64,000 bases of DNA, taken from the NCBI GenBank assembly GCA_034687125.1, contig JAQGBZ010000291.1, positions 17,320 through 81,319 of the forward strand, in the 5' to 3' direction. Source of the DNA: Neelides folsomi. Taxonomy: Eukaryota; Arthropoda; Collembola; Neelipleona; Neelidae. Within the stretch, counting starts at the first letter, position 1. The number at the start of each line of letters is the position of its first letter. Shown here one piece after another: positions 45,376 through 59,300 of the stretch. Position numbers and translations under genes: made by a program. A model generated the notes under the pieces. It was given only the letters and a program-made list of their open reading frames with translations, was not told the origin of the DNA and did no database searches.

Positions 45376-48300
45376 CCTTAATTTTAATTTATTCATTTAT
45401 TTATTCAATTTAAGCCTTCTAATTCCTTTTTCTCTCCTCAAATCCCAAATCATTTGTTTCAATTAATACTCAATTCCTACATAAAAACATTTATTAACGA
45501 AGAATTATTCACCAATGACAAAAAATATTAAAATTGATATAAATGGTTTGGACAAAACATTGCCATTTATTCTAATTCAAATAAAATTCATTTATAATTA
45601 AATTAGAAATAATAAATATTAATATTTTCGGATTTACACACAAAAGATTTATAAGAGGAAAAACCATTAATTAGAGTTCTTTTATGTTAAAGATTCCTTT
45701 ATATCTCATCTGTATCTGTAAGTGTAGTAGGATAAATAATGGGCCAATTGGTCAACGCGGTTTGTCAGTGTGATTTAATAGGAAATTCCATGCATAGCAA
45801 GTGGATCTCAATTCGGGAAGAAAGTAAATTGAAGGAGGCCATTAACATTAATTCACTTTCCCACTTCCTATTCTTTGGGACGGAAAAAGCCAAGGAGTTT
45901 CAGTAATTGTATAAATCCACTCCAAGAGAAAGGAATTTAAACCAAGCCATGTTGATATCTAAAACTGGACTGTATGTACCATATGATACTCTTCCATATA
46001 CATGCTTTACATATAATACTTAATAAGTATACGAAGGTATGTATATTTTATTATATATCATTTTATAAGTATACTTATATGCAAGGTTATATTGGAACTG
46101 GAACATTGGTAGTAATTTAAGTAAGTTAAGTATTCCGTAGTAATAATAATGTATTGGTGAATGGGATTCCGTAGGAAGCGGGACGTGATGGATGTAAATG
46201 GGAATATTAATTTTGCCCTTTCTTCTCAACAATTCTCCCCTTCTTTCCCGACCCGTCACAATGCGGGGAGAAGTGTCTCCTTAACTCTCTATTTATGCCT
46301 CATGAGAACATTTTTAACATTAGAACCCAAAATTCAAAACTTTTATCCATTTGGAAAACATAAAAACCCCTCAAAGGCAACCATCCAAAATCCGCAAAGA
46401 TTTTTACTACGATTTTTTATTATCATAATCTTCACCCGTCTTGCATAAAATAAGACCTCGGAAAGAAATCAAGGAATTTTGAACTTCAACTACAAATCGA
46501 TAATTTTATGAATTGAAATCTATTAAGAAAATATGATCATTTTACAACTATAACTTATATAGATTTCAAAGAATAATTAAATTGTAAAATGAACGGATTT
46601 GAAATTACCAACGAGAAAATTTTAATTTGTTCAAGTTTGCATGAGACTTTAATTAGTTAATTACAGAATTACACATGTTTATCATGGGGGTTAATCCTCC
46701 ATATAGGAAAGTACACGGGACGAGGTGGAGAAGTGATTAAACATAATGTCGGAGTGAGCATTGGATAAATATGGAATTAGTAATATTAATTAGACCCTGA
46801 ATAGGAGAGGAGAATGCGGAGGACGTGGGGAATATTCATGAATATTAATCCACTCATCTCCTGGCTGGAATTTATTATTTCCATGATGAGAATGCGGAAC
46901 AACGTCGTCTCCACACTTCAGCTTCATCTACGCCTTTTCCCCACAACTTGGAATGATTTCCAATACAACGACCAAATAACCTCTTCAAATTCCCTCATGT
47001 TCAAAATATCCTTTGAGCTTATTCGCTTAGCTTATTCAAGGGTCAAGAATTAATCTTGAGGTTTATGCTTCGGTTTGTGATTAAAACGTAATTTAATAGG
47101 CTGTTATGATTTTATTAGGTAATTTTATTAGGTAATTTCATTAGGTACTTTTATTAAGTAAAAAGGAGAGCCAAATTAATGAGTGGGAATAAATAAAGAG
47201 TTTCATGATTAGCTTGAATTATGTAATGGAAGGAGTTAATTCAAGCTCATGGTCAAAAGTGTGTCTGGAAGTTTTGTTAAATATTATTTAAAAGGCGTGC
47301 GGATTCCCTCGGGACAAATTCGCATCAAAAGAAGGGAGGAAGCTCCGAAAAGTTTTGTCTTTTTCCTTATCTTAGACTTTGTCTTCTGTTAACTTCATTC
47401 ATGACTTCATGCATCTTACTCCAAACGTCTCTCATTTATTATGCATTTTAAAATTTTTGAATAAACTCATTTTCATTTGTCATTAAGAAATTTAGTCGGA
47501 TAATTATTATTTATTAAATTTTATTCTTCAAGTATGTATTTTTATATGACTTAGATTTTCTTTCAACTATCACTAATTTCTTAATGTAACTCGTAAGATT
47601 CTTTATGTTGTTTCTTTATTTTTTGGATCATTTGATCATTTTGATAATTGAAAATACTTTAAAAATGTTGGTAATTAAAATGTTTTAAGAATAAACGAAA
47701 AATTACAATAACAAATTGCATTTATTTTAATCTTAAAATTTTATTTTTGTACTTGTGTAATGTTGAAGTCTTGTTATAATTGATTGAATTATTTTTTCTA
47801 CATTGAACCTATATGGTTAATTTGGGTTTTTCATTTGGGTTGTGGCAGTTGGCCGGGGCAGAGCGCATGGGTTTCTGTGAGGAGACGTTTGGAAGGTTCG
47901 TGTTTGAGTTTTCCTTGTTTCACTGTGGAGTTCCCGTCTCAATTCCTCTCAATTCCTCTCCTTCTGTCTGCCCGAGAAAGTGGAATCCTCAACACCGCAC
48001 AATGGAACAATCTCATCCGCTCTCAATTATCCCCAAACTCGCCAAATTCAACTAGTGACTTTGATAAAAACTTGTATAGAAAACTATCAAGAAAAACTCA
48101 GTATAGAATTTAATCATCAAACTCGATATACTTTAAGCTATCACTACATATGAACTACTCAAATACATAATATCTTAAAGATATATATATATAATATTAT
48201 ATACTTAATGTTGGAGTGAGTCTTTTATCTTCTTTTTACACTGCTTCAATACTTTTTCTCAAAGTCAGTTTAATTCTCGTCTTAATTCTCTCTTTATAGC

Positions 48301-51300
48301 TCTTCTCTCATTACTCTCCAATGTGTAGTAAAAACTGTAAAATGTACTGTAAAATGTACATATAGGAAATATAAGAGATTCAAAATATAAGCATAAGTGT
48401 ATTTTATAATAAGCATATACTGAGTACTTTACATAAATATATATTGTGTACTTTACATAAACAACATTAGTGCATTTTATATACTTTGAAAAAATAGGTA
48501 TAATTTATACAGTTTGTAGTTTTACGAGTTCATGTATTGTAAAATTCTTATATTTAGTATATTTGTATGTTTTGAGTGTGTATATTTATATGGGACAATG
48601 TAGGAGTTATTGAGGCCATTAAAAGTTAATTAATTGGGTTAACATATTACGAGGACTCGGGAAAAAAATTCCCTAGACTTTGTGAATTTATTATCTGAAG
48701 GAAATTTATTAGGGGAAGATGAAATCTTGAATTTTGGGAGAAAAGTTTGATGGAGTTTTGAACTTTTCTGTCGTTGAGAAATAAGTTATAAATTTTCCAA
48801 TTACAAAGCAATGAATATTGAGAGGTGAAGATTCAAAGATCACATTGGGCGTGAAATTGATTTTTGATTGTATCCAAAAACTTAACGACCCAACTTGGGA
48901 AAAAAGTGAAAATAAAAATAGAAAATCTTCAATTTCCTGTCATCATCAATCAAGAAAACTCTTTTTAAAACCACATTTGTTCGCTCCATACAACCAAAGG
49001 TAACATCTTTTATTATAACTATAAACTCCATTTAATCCCAAATGACTTTTGGACCATTTTAAAACTTTTATATCATTTTATTCATATACATTACCAGCGT
49101 ATAAAACATATGTTTAGGTACACACGTATACCATACCTAATATACATATATAATAGCGCAAAATGACTAACTCTTTTTCTATATTATATTTGGTAAATAT
49201 TAAAAATATAATATTAATTTATTTATTCTAACGACATTTTCAAAATTGAATATTTATATTTTTCGCAAATGTACGCAAAAACATGAGTAAAATAATTTGA
49301 AAATGTTTAAAATGTCCAAAATCATGAATTTCATTCCAAGTCCATTAAAATTGAGACTTGAATAATTATTTGCGGAAAGATTAAAGTTCCATGTTGGTAA
49401 AGTGTGAGAAAAATCCATTGTTTACATTCTTACAAATTCACCCCCACGTCCGAGTGATAATTCCATCAATTCCCTCAAAAAGGGTTTTAAAGCGGATTTC
49501 TTCATTTCCAAATCCTCGTAATCTCTTTCCAATGTGAATATCTAAAAAATTCATTTCCAGTTCCGCCAACTCCAAGTGGTGAAAACTCCTTGTGTTCCTC
49601 TCACATTAATCCTGATAAAAATCGAGGAGCAAATACGGGAGGAAATTGGAAAAAAGTTGAATAATTCCCATTTCCATCAATTCCCTCAAATTCCCTCTCC
49701 CAAATGGTTTTGGAAGGAATCAAAGTGACGTAGGATGGAGGATGAGTGAAGGAATTTCTTATGAAAAAGAAACCGCTCGTTCACTTTCATTCACCAAACT
49801 TATTCATACGGAGAATTACGTGAGTGTAAATGGAGAATTCCATCATTGACATATCCTTTATATAATTCTCTATAAGAAGCTCTTTATAAGCCTTTTATAA
49901 GCCTTTGATATATTTAACATGTAACAATTCCTATATAACAATTTCGACCGCCCAAGTTCTTTTCCAACACAAATAACACCTTCGGATTATCCCATGCATC
50001 AATTGATGGGATTGAATATGGAAATCTTTAAAAATGGAAAAAGAGCTGATGCGGAAAGTTTGCCACATTTGTACTCAGAATTCTCACTTTTATAATAGAG
50101 ATGGATTGGCAAAAAAAATATTTGATATTTCTATTTCTATTACTTTTGAAAAATATATAAGACATAAATGAATATAGAGGTATTTTAGATTCTGACTTCT
50201 ACAGAATATTATGAAATAAATCATCTTGCCATTTCCCAATTTGATAACATTTAAAATAAGTTTTATAAGGTTTTTAAGTTCAAGTAAGTTGAAGGTTAAA
50301 AGTCTCATCGGTTCAGAATTTTAAAGTGTTAGCAAATTTCCATGTTATATAATAAAATGATAAGAGAATATCTTTGAACTTTCCATTACGATATATATAA
50401 ACTTTTATACATCTTGTATTACAGCTTTCGAATGTCTTTGTAATATTGGTATTTTGGCCTTTACTATTTATCAGGTATTTTGATATTCTGTATCATAGAT
50501 ATTTATATATGGAGAAATGACATAAAATTGGAAAAGTGTCATAAAATAAGAAATGTCATAAAAATGTATTGTGGACGAACATATTGTAAAAAGAAGTAAA
50601 GATATTTCCCAAAGTAGAGATCTTTGGGTGAATGAAGATGAATCGAGTGAATGGGATTATGAGTTTGTTCCACACGTTGAAGTCTTTGACTTCTGTTGTG
50701 AGTTTGTGAGAGAAGGAAAAGAAGATGAGATTAAGATAATGAATGACTCAAAGAATACGCTTTTCCTATCCTTTTACCCTGTAGAGATAAAAATGCATCT
50801 TTACAACCGACAAGATGTTTCGGGACTTGAGAAAAAATGGACGTCGACGGAGGAATTGAACAAACTTTTTTTTCTCCTATCGTATAACACTATTAATACT
50901 TTCAGCTTCTTCCTCTATCACTCACTTACATAAATGAAAGTTACTTTACTATTATTATATCTTTATTCTATACACTATACTATACTTTAATGTATGAGTT
51001 TAAACATGGTACATTATTTTACATTCATAACATAACATATCAAGTAGTATAGGATAGGATCACATTATAGGTTCTACAATATTGTAGATTTATACTAATA
51101 TGGATATATTATGAGGTGAAATTTGAATTATAATGAAATGATCTTTCTGATATTGAGATCGTGGCGGAAAGGGTCTTTGACTAATAGAAATTGCATCAAA
51201 GTTGAACATTGTGTTGGATTCCATTTCTTGTGGGAATTTAACTTTGTCTGGACTTTTAAGCGTTCGCCCTTTAATATCCCTTTTAATATCCCCCTTAATA

Positions 51301-54300
51301 TCTCCCTAAAGTTATTCACGTTCATTAATTGTAGAAACTTCCTTCAACTTTCAACTTTAAATCCTTTTCTTGCTCTCCCTCATTTTTCATTTACAAAGTG
51401 GAGTTCAAATTCAAATTATACAAAAATATACAAAAAGGCCCAGAAAGGAAATTAATTTTCAAAAATTAAATTTTGCAATTTTAAACACTAAAAAATTATT
51501 GAAATAAGTTCCGATTTATTTTATTATTATAATTTTATTAATCGAATTTTCTAAATAACTTTATTAGTAAAGGTAGCGTATGACAAGCGTGCTTTTAACT
51601 GTTAATAATTAATAATTAATTAATATAGAAATATCATGTATTTAAGTTTGGTATTTAAGTTAATATAAATATTACGAATGAAGTTTATTCAAATTGAATA
51701 GAAATTGAATCGGATTCATTTATATGTGAAGTTGTAATAATGTGAATTAGAATTAGATGAGAAAGGGGAAAAGCCTTTTGGAATCTCCAAGGCCTTTTGT
51801 GTCTTAAAATTTGGCAAATGAATGAGAAGAACTGGAAGTTGAAATCTTTCCCATCAGGTTGAACCGGAAAGCCGGAAACAATGCGATTTGAAGGCGGAGA
51901 AGTTTAGATATTATTATTAGCAAAAGGTTTTTGATCTAATGGAGGAACAATTGGTTTGAGTTTTGGTCCTCATGTGTGGAAATTCCCATTGTTCTCCTCA
52001 GTTAATCTCATCTTTCATTAAAGGAGGATCTCAATTGTCCAAAAGTGCGGGCGAACAATTTATAATGATCAACTCGGTCTGGGGGAAATGGAACTGGATT
52101 TATTTCATTTATTCCACTTTGATAACTCCACTTTGAACTCAGAGCTCAGTCATCATATGAAAGCAACGGGGAGATGACGGAGATAATTCACTTCCACCCA
52201 CAATGAATGAAAATTCCCCGAATGCAAATGGCGAATTGGGAATTGAATGTTGAGGCTTCTTCCTTCCGGCACCTATATGAAATTTCCCTCTTAATGGAAT
52301 AAAGTACTAAAGAGATCTAATTTTCATAACGTCTATAGGAATCTCCTCCGATTCCGCAAAATTCTCCTCAATTTCTCGGGGAGTTTCGGTTCCTCCGGTG
52401 GAGGTGAAATGAAGTTAAGGAAAAATTAAAAGGATTCCCGCGTCAACACTTTAGGGACTCAATAATTCGATTGGTTAAGCAAAGTTTCCAAACTCTGTGA
52501 TTCAATAATTTTATTTAAAAACAACTTTAGCAATCTAATTTTTAAATTGACAATTTCAGTTTTCCAGAATTATTATGTACATAACATAACGATCGATTAT
52601 ACAAAGTGAGTTAAAATTAAATTACAGCGCTATATATTACATCGTATGAATCGCTATATAAGTTTAAAGAATTTATAAAAATTTTGTGTAAAAATGAAAT
52701 TTTGTATTAAAATGAAGTTTTAAAATCCTTATAAGGAATTCAGTTAGAATTTCAATTCCAATTTTAATATAAGATATTGATATTGTGAGACTCAATAATT
52801 GAGTTATATTCTTATTGAGTAAAATCCCGGATTTATTCCACCAGAATGAGAGATTTGAAAAATTCTGACTTCCAATCCTGTAGAAATGAACAACCCGAGA
52901 GAGCCGAAATTCCCGAATAAAGGTATGCATCATATACATGCATATAGGATTCCATGTAAGAGATGCTATGTAGGTAAGTAAGAGATGTTTGGGGCGATGC
53001 AGAGCCCTACGTTTTTTTTACTTATATTGAAAAGAATTCCAATTCCGAAGTCTTTGACCAGAAGATTTTTCAAAAAGTGATCCTTTTTTCCAGTGGTTGA
53101 AAGTCTTAATATCTTCTTTGAACCTCTTGGGATTTTTCCTTTATGAAGGGGAGAACGTTGAATTTCCTCCCGTTTTAAAACTCCCATCGTCCAATAAAGA
53201 AAATTCGTCCTCTTCACCCCTCAACTCATTTTCCGGTTTAAACCATTTTGAGGGTCTTCTTCAATTCAGCTCCTTTCTCTCTCAACGACTCTCAACAATT
53301 CTCATTTCCCCTCAAGGACGAGGACAATCGAGGACTTAATTTAAAAAAGGCTTAAAAACAGTTCCTCCTTCACATTTTATTATTAAAAAATTCTCTTTGT
53401 AATCTCCTCCAGCCAGATTTACCAGACTTTCAAGCACGGGTGGAAACTAATTACATAATTTCATAAAACATTTTTCAAGAGTATTTCACTATTTTTAATT
53501 GTTTTGTTTACTTTTGAAGAATTAATCAATTATTTAATTTATTTAATCTTTATTTAATTTTTAATTCTTTTATATTTAATCTTTATTAATCTTCTAATCT
53601 TTTAATATATTGAGTATGAGTTCGCTGAGATCCTTATGACTAAAATCCCCTGCTGGGTTCTTATTGGCACTTTACTTTATATTATCAATTTATATAAAAT
53701 TCTTCTTTTAATAAAGATTATTTTTATAGTGTTTTGAGTAGGAGTTAAATTCTCTTGAATTAGGCGTTTAATCATTTTAATATCCTTTTATCTCATTAAC
53801 CTAACTAATAATCGTCCATTCATTCAACTTATAATCATTTAGACTTGTTGCTCAATTCCAGGAATAGAAAGTAATGCAATCTTAATTATTCTCGCTAAAT
53901 TAAATTTTCATTGGGATTGATGCCGACATATAATAAATTATTTAAAAATTTAATTATTAATTAATAAGCTAAAATAAATAGAGTCTCCATCTTCTAAGAA
54001 TATAATTAAATATTAAATTGTAAGAAATTGTGTATTTAATATTCAGTAACTTTCTTTTTATGAGAATTGAAATGAAGTGAAATTTATTAATTTATGGGCT
54101 TTTCCTTTTCCTCATAAGAGTCAATGGAGCTTTTCATCACTTTTCCCTTCCCTTTCCACTCAACGACGAGTTCCTTTTTAAAAAGTCGTTTTTATTACAA
54201 AAGTTCCTTCAGGAGAGTTATTGAAAAAATATTCAAATGAAGGGCTCATCTAATAATAATTTATAGGGCGGAGAATATGAGAAACTTCACTTCATATACA

Positions 54301-54960
54301 TCATTATCAAAATGGATTTTTGATTAATTTAATCCTTTTAAAAAATCAACAAGAAAATCTTTTATAAATAATATTTGCGAATTTCGCTAAAATTGGGAAT
54401 TTCGCTAAAATAGCAAATTTCACTAAAATTGTCAATTTCCTTCCAATTTGAAGAAATTGAAGAATTGTGTTAAATGATGAGTGATTGTATAAAGAAGAGG
54501 AAAAAAGTGCTAATTTCACTCGCTTATCTCATCACGTTCCATTAAATCTTCTCATCTCAATTTCCCCTAGTTTAAACATTGGAGGAAATTCCTTTGGATT
54601 TACTTTCGGCTCCAACCAACAGGGAAGTAACCGGAGATCTGGTCTACGTGCAATTGTGTCTATTTGTTTAACAATTTCTTTCCCGTCCCGACTTATTTAT
54701 GTAAATGGGAATTGCAATTGTAAACGATTCCCAATTGGAATTCTTTCCTCCAAATGACCCAAGATTTCTTTTCCGCCTTTGCCGAATCGCCTTCATTTCG
54801 CCCGCCAATTCCCCCATTCTTTTCCCCCTTCATTTCCCAGAATTCACCTCCAAGGCCCATTTTGAACGATAAGAAAATAACAGCGGAAGTTAACAAGGGA
54901 AATAAACGTGATTGTAAAACTAATCACGTGACTCTTCGCCCAATATGGCTAATCAAGACG
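45376..54960. other. Long non-coding stretch, middle part
   Basis: AT-rich with GC-richer patches (46730-47040, 47830-48060, 49440-49760, 51850-52430, 53050-53340). Each patch yields overlapping short frames on several strands without consistent splice sites. A four-unit 13-bp tandem repeat (tttattaggtaa-like) lies at 47111-47162. The plus frame 50571-50933 has no ATG and no recognised domain. Confidence 0.5.
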
Positions 54961-54966
54961 TGAAAA

Positions 54967-55125
54967 ATGATCCCAATCTCCATAATTGTTCTATTTGTTT
55001 CCGGATCTTTTCTTTTTCTCATACTCCTTTGCTTCTCCACTGACGCAGAAAACACCGAAAACTCCGAAAATCTCCGAAAACGGGCGAAAAATCGGAAAGT
55101 GAATCGAATGGTTAATTCAGTTTAA
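54967..55125 (+). CDS. Candidate small secreted peptide (52 aa)
   Basis: ATG at 54967 to TAA at 55123-55125. The first ~27 residues look like a signal peptide (a long Ile/Val/Leu/Phe core ending 'LLCFSTDA'). A short hydrophilic remainder follows with Glu/Asn and dibasic sites ('ENLRKRAKNRKVNRM'). That is the outline of a small neuropeptide or secreted-peptide precursor, but there is no amidation Gly before the basic site and no recognised motif. Length and single-exon form do not exclude chance. It could also be the first exon of a longer gene. Confidence 0.25.
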   Translation: MIPISIIVLFVSGSFLFLILLCFSTDAENTENSENLRKRAKNRKVNRMVNSV

Positions 55126-55926
55126 GTAATTTATTTCCTATTTTGTTTTTACCAAGTTTTTACATCCAAGAAGTCGCTGCTTTTAGTATAGAATGTTACA
55201 CATAAAAAAGGTAATAAAAACCTGATTCATTCAACCATTGATCTTCATTAACGTCTGAGCGGAATGGAAATTGATTCTTTAATTGTCACACCTGTGTAGT
55301 TTAAATCCTTCATCCTTTTAGTAAACAAACATTGCCATTTCCGCAAAGGGAAAATTGGTAAATTCTTAAGATACCAATTGGGAAAATTGTAAACATTATG
55401 GAATTTGTATACAATAAGGAATTTGTACACATTTGGGATTTTGTCTACAATTGGGAATTTTAGTTTAAAAAAAGCTTCACATTCCAATAGTAAACTTACC
55501 ATAGATAATGCACGCGTAAATGTTGGTTTTATTAGTGGAAGTTGTACATTTAAAGTACATTTAAAGTTGTTGTGTGCGTGAAGTGTAAAAGAAAGCAAAA
55601 GGGATTTAAGTAGTTCTTATCATCCAAAAATCCTTCTAGTTTTATATGGGGAATCATATGATATCTAATAGATATTACATATATGGTATAAGATCTATAT
55701 AAGTATAAGGGAAGGATGTGGAAATCTAACGAGTTGGTCGGATCTGAAGCTTGAAAGGGAAATTCCTTCATTTTCTTTTTTCTTTTTCCCTTGTAAAACA
55801 AAGGAACTTCTCGCGGGGGCTTCGTCCACAACTACGCCTTTTTTACATTAGACATTTTTCTATACTAATATAGAGTCTATCTCTTTTATATGAAGAGTAT
55901 AACAACTATTGAATATGCAGGAATAT

Positions 55927-55960
55927 GTAATACTCAAATACCCGGGTATCCGGGTATTAC
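55927..55960. repeat. Compound palindrome around CCGGGTA
   Basis: AATACCCGG (55937-55945) and CCGGGTATT (55950-55958) are exact inverted copies with a 4-base loop. An alternative outer pairing is GTAATAC (55927) with GTATTAC (55954). Confidence 0.8.
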
Positions 55961-56129
55961 ATTAACCGGATATTATAAAAGTTGTGTCTTCTGAGTATTA
56001 TAGTGTGCATAAGTACAGTATTGTGTATGAAGAGCTTGTATGTAGAATTCTTATATAGGAATAGTAAAGTATGTAAGTATGTATAGCATTATGTAGAATT
56101 CATGTTTGATTCCGGAAAAGAGCTTTCAT

Positions 56130-56348
56130 TTAGACGCACAAAACAAGGACAGTTTCTTTCTCCGATTCTTCTTCTGTGTGAGTCGAAGAGGAGTCTTCAA
56201 AGAGATCACCATTAACATCACCAAATTCCATCGGATCAAATAAAAATGCTGAAGAAGGAAAAAATCTTTTTTCATCTTCTTTCCACGTGGATTTTCTTGG
56301 TTCAATTTCTCTGTTGTTTAAAATAAGGCCATTTCCACTACAAATTTC
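56130..56348 (-). CDS. Candidate 3'-terminal exon of unknown gene
   Basis: On the minus strand an open frame runs from a possible acceptor (ttgagag before 56348) to TAA at 56132-56130, 72 residues. The translation is Asp/Glu-rich and non-repetitive ('PRKSTWKEDEKRFF', 'DPMEFGDVNGDLFEDS', 'THTEEESEKE'), unlike AT-driven noise frames. The acceptor is weak, no upstream exon could be joined, and frames of this length are expected by chance here. Kept for its composition. Confidence 0.2.
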   Translation of the reverse strand, partial: EICSGNGLILNNREIEPRKSTWKEDEKRFFPSSAFLFDPMEFGDVNGDLFEDSSSTHTEEESEKETVLVLCV

Positions 56349-59300
56349 CTCTCAAATATCCAATAAAAAACCTCTTGGATCAATAGTGAAAAAGTATGAA
56401 AAAAAGTATGAAATTGAAAAATATAAAAGTAATTTTTAATAGCTTTATTTTAAATGTTTTTTTCTGATATTTTTCTAATATTTGAGTTTAATTGCATTCT
56501 TGCTTTTATTGATTTTTTTAAATGCTATAAATGCTGAACAAAGTGAAATCTTTAAAATAAGATAGATTTTTCCAATGCGCATTTCAACAAATGAAGATAA
56601 TTAATTAATCCATTATTTATTTTCTTTTAAATGATCTTGGAATATTCGATGGGGTGAGTTTGGAAATGGATGGAGTTCGTTTTTATCAAAGATTCATTAA
56701 GACTGAGTTGCTTTTGCTAATGTTGTTAATGGAGGAGAGTCATAAATTTATTACACTTTCAATTCCGTTCCTTTTCCACTCAATCTCACGTCAACTCTCC
56801 TTCAAATCCAAAATTTAACTCATTTAAAACTCCCCAACTCCACAAGAAACCCAAGGAAGTGCGTGTGGGAGCGTGCAAAGGTGAAGTTCCTCACCTACTC
56901 AATATTCTTATAAATTCAACCTTAATTTCATTATGAGGATTTCTCCCGTAAATAGTAAATTAAAATGGAATTAAATTGGAATTAAATTAAACTTAAATTG
57001 AAATTAATTGAGCTTAAATTGATTAAGCATCAAATTAGGCTAAAATTTCTAAAATCATCATTTGTTAATTCTGAAAAGCTAAAGACAACTCTCGACTAAC
57101 AATATCTTTTAAAAATTTCGTACTATTAAATTAATCATAATTAATTTATATTATAATTTTAATTTTAATTCGAAATTAACGTTAAACGATTACATTGTTG
57201 TATTTTATGTATCCATTTAATAAGATTATTAGTTTTTCAAAATAAGAATTATATCAATATGAAATAATATGAAATAATGGCATAATGAGTAATGATTCAA
57301 ATTAGACATTTGTCAAAAGTTCGTTGAAGCAGAATAGAAGAGTTTCATTGTTATTTGCGAAGAGAAAGGGCATTAAAACTTAAATGTTTTGGGTAGGAAT
57401 ACTTAGGATTAGAATATTTACAATTCCTAATTTATGAGCGCAAAGTGAGCCATTAAAAGTATTGATATTTTATGCATGAAATGGAGTTGCTCAATGAGAT
57501 TCAAAGTTCCGTTGTGGTCAAAGGTTATAATTACTTTATTACCACAATGGTACAACCTACAATTGGCCCTTCAATCAAATTTAAATTCAAATTCCAAACC
57601 TCGACTGCGCAACAGTGTAATTAAAATTGAGAAATTCCAATAATTCCATTTATTTGTTCAAAATTATAAATTTAAATTATGTAATATATTTGATTTCATT
57701 TATTAACATTTAAATACATTTTAATATAAATATTTTCCAAATAATATTTAAAAGGACAGCGGATAAGCCTTAAAGGCCCTTTTAATATTGAAATTGAAAC
57801 TAACTGATAATGAGAATGAGAATAAAGCAGCGGGAAATTGAAGCTTACAGTCAAATTGATGTGAAATGTTGAGGAAATGAGTTAAAATGAGTTTTGTTGA
57901 GAAAATGGCAAGAGACTTTGGGTTGTTGGAACGGTGACAGTTGAATCCCTGTTTATGTCGAGTGTCCCTTTGAGATGGAAATGGATTTCTGTTTGTCTTT
58001 TCCCGTCGTGTCCCATTACCATCTTACAAGTCAATCTTGATCCGAATATATTTCCCGCATCAAACAACTCTCCCATTTCTCCTCAGACTCACTCACTTAA
58101 ACCTTCCATACAAAAAGACAACCCGGCTTGAGCAAATACACACAATATACAAACAGATCACCAAATATCACCAAAGCCCATAAAATATCCTTGATTATTC
58201 CTTTGAAATAAACCTAAACCGCATTTTCAAATATTCTCCGATTTTAATCTTAGTAAATATTTAATACAAATAATGTACATATTTGCATTTGTATTTAATA
58301 TATATATTTAATATATAAGTTATGTACTTGTATTAGTATTTAATATAACGTGTTATTTAGCATATTTGGAAAATTTATTTATTACTCTTGATAATGCTAA
58401 AAGCTCAAATGCCAAGTTTGGTGAAATTCATGCAAATTCATCGCGTTTTGTAAATTTTATTCTCAACATTGGATCGGTTAAGTGTTTGATTCCTTCCGAT
58501 TAGAATGAGTTAATATTTAAATATTAAAAGGGCCTTTATCTCTGAAGGCTTCTGAAGGTTCCATGCGAGGAGTTGGAGCAGGAGTGAAATGAGTTATTAA
58601 ACGAGGAGGAAAGAGATAAGGTCAAGGAATTTCACCATGTTGCTTTATATGTAAATATAAAACTTGCATATCTCCACTACACTTAATGGAAAAAATTTCT
58701 TAAGTAATAGATTCTTTTATACCAAAATATATTCTTTTATATTGGTATAAGTATACTACGTTTTTTTACCACGAGTGTTATCTGTTTAATAAAGTTCTCT
58801 TATTTAAGAGACCGTGGACTGATGGCGTCGACTGAGAAATTTCCCAATTCCCCTTTCATTAAACCAAATTGAATGAAGTCCAAAAAGACGATTTGCAACT
58901 TGTGAGAGACCTTAAAGATTATTTTGATAACCCGTAAAATCATATAACTTTTATATAAACTTTCACATAATAAATATATACATAAAGGACATTTTTAAAA
59001 TATATAGCTATAGCTAAAATATATAAGTACCTAAAATACAGATTATAGCTAAAAAACAATATTTTACTTAACATAGCTATTGTTTATACATAACAGAATT
59101 CATTTGTATTTTCAAAATATCGACAGGATCTAAAGTTTACTTTTATTTAAACTTTTATAGATCCCGGATTAAACGTAATTTTGTAAGGTGTGGAATTTAG
59201 TGTAATTTGTACAGAGCATGAAATTTTTCAAAGAAAGTTTAAATATTGAACTTAACTTTATTTTAAGGTTTTTAGACTGCGGCCGTCAGCATAATTTTTT

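Noticed and set aside
47784-48113. Overlapping 109- and 80-residue frames on plus
   Set aside because: Two frames are open over the same GC-richer patch, which is what base composition alone gives; no splice support.
50571-50933. 120-residue open frame on plus with an acidic start
   Set aside because: No ATG at its start. It ends in AT-driven Phe/Leu/Asn sequence, with no flanking splice sites or known motif.
55248-55836. Two adjoining minus-strand frames of 116 and 93 residues
   Set aside because: Repetitive 'NVYKF/IVYKF' translation from short repeated AT sequence. An alternative frame with better composition (about 55690-55836) is too short and has no confirmed acceptor.
57882-58131. Complementary frames on both strands with plausible translations
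   Set aside because: Mutually antisense frames over one GC-richer patch. Neither has an upstream promoter or splice junctions.
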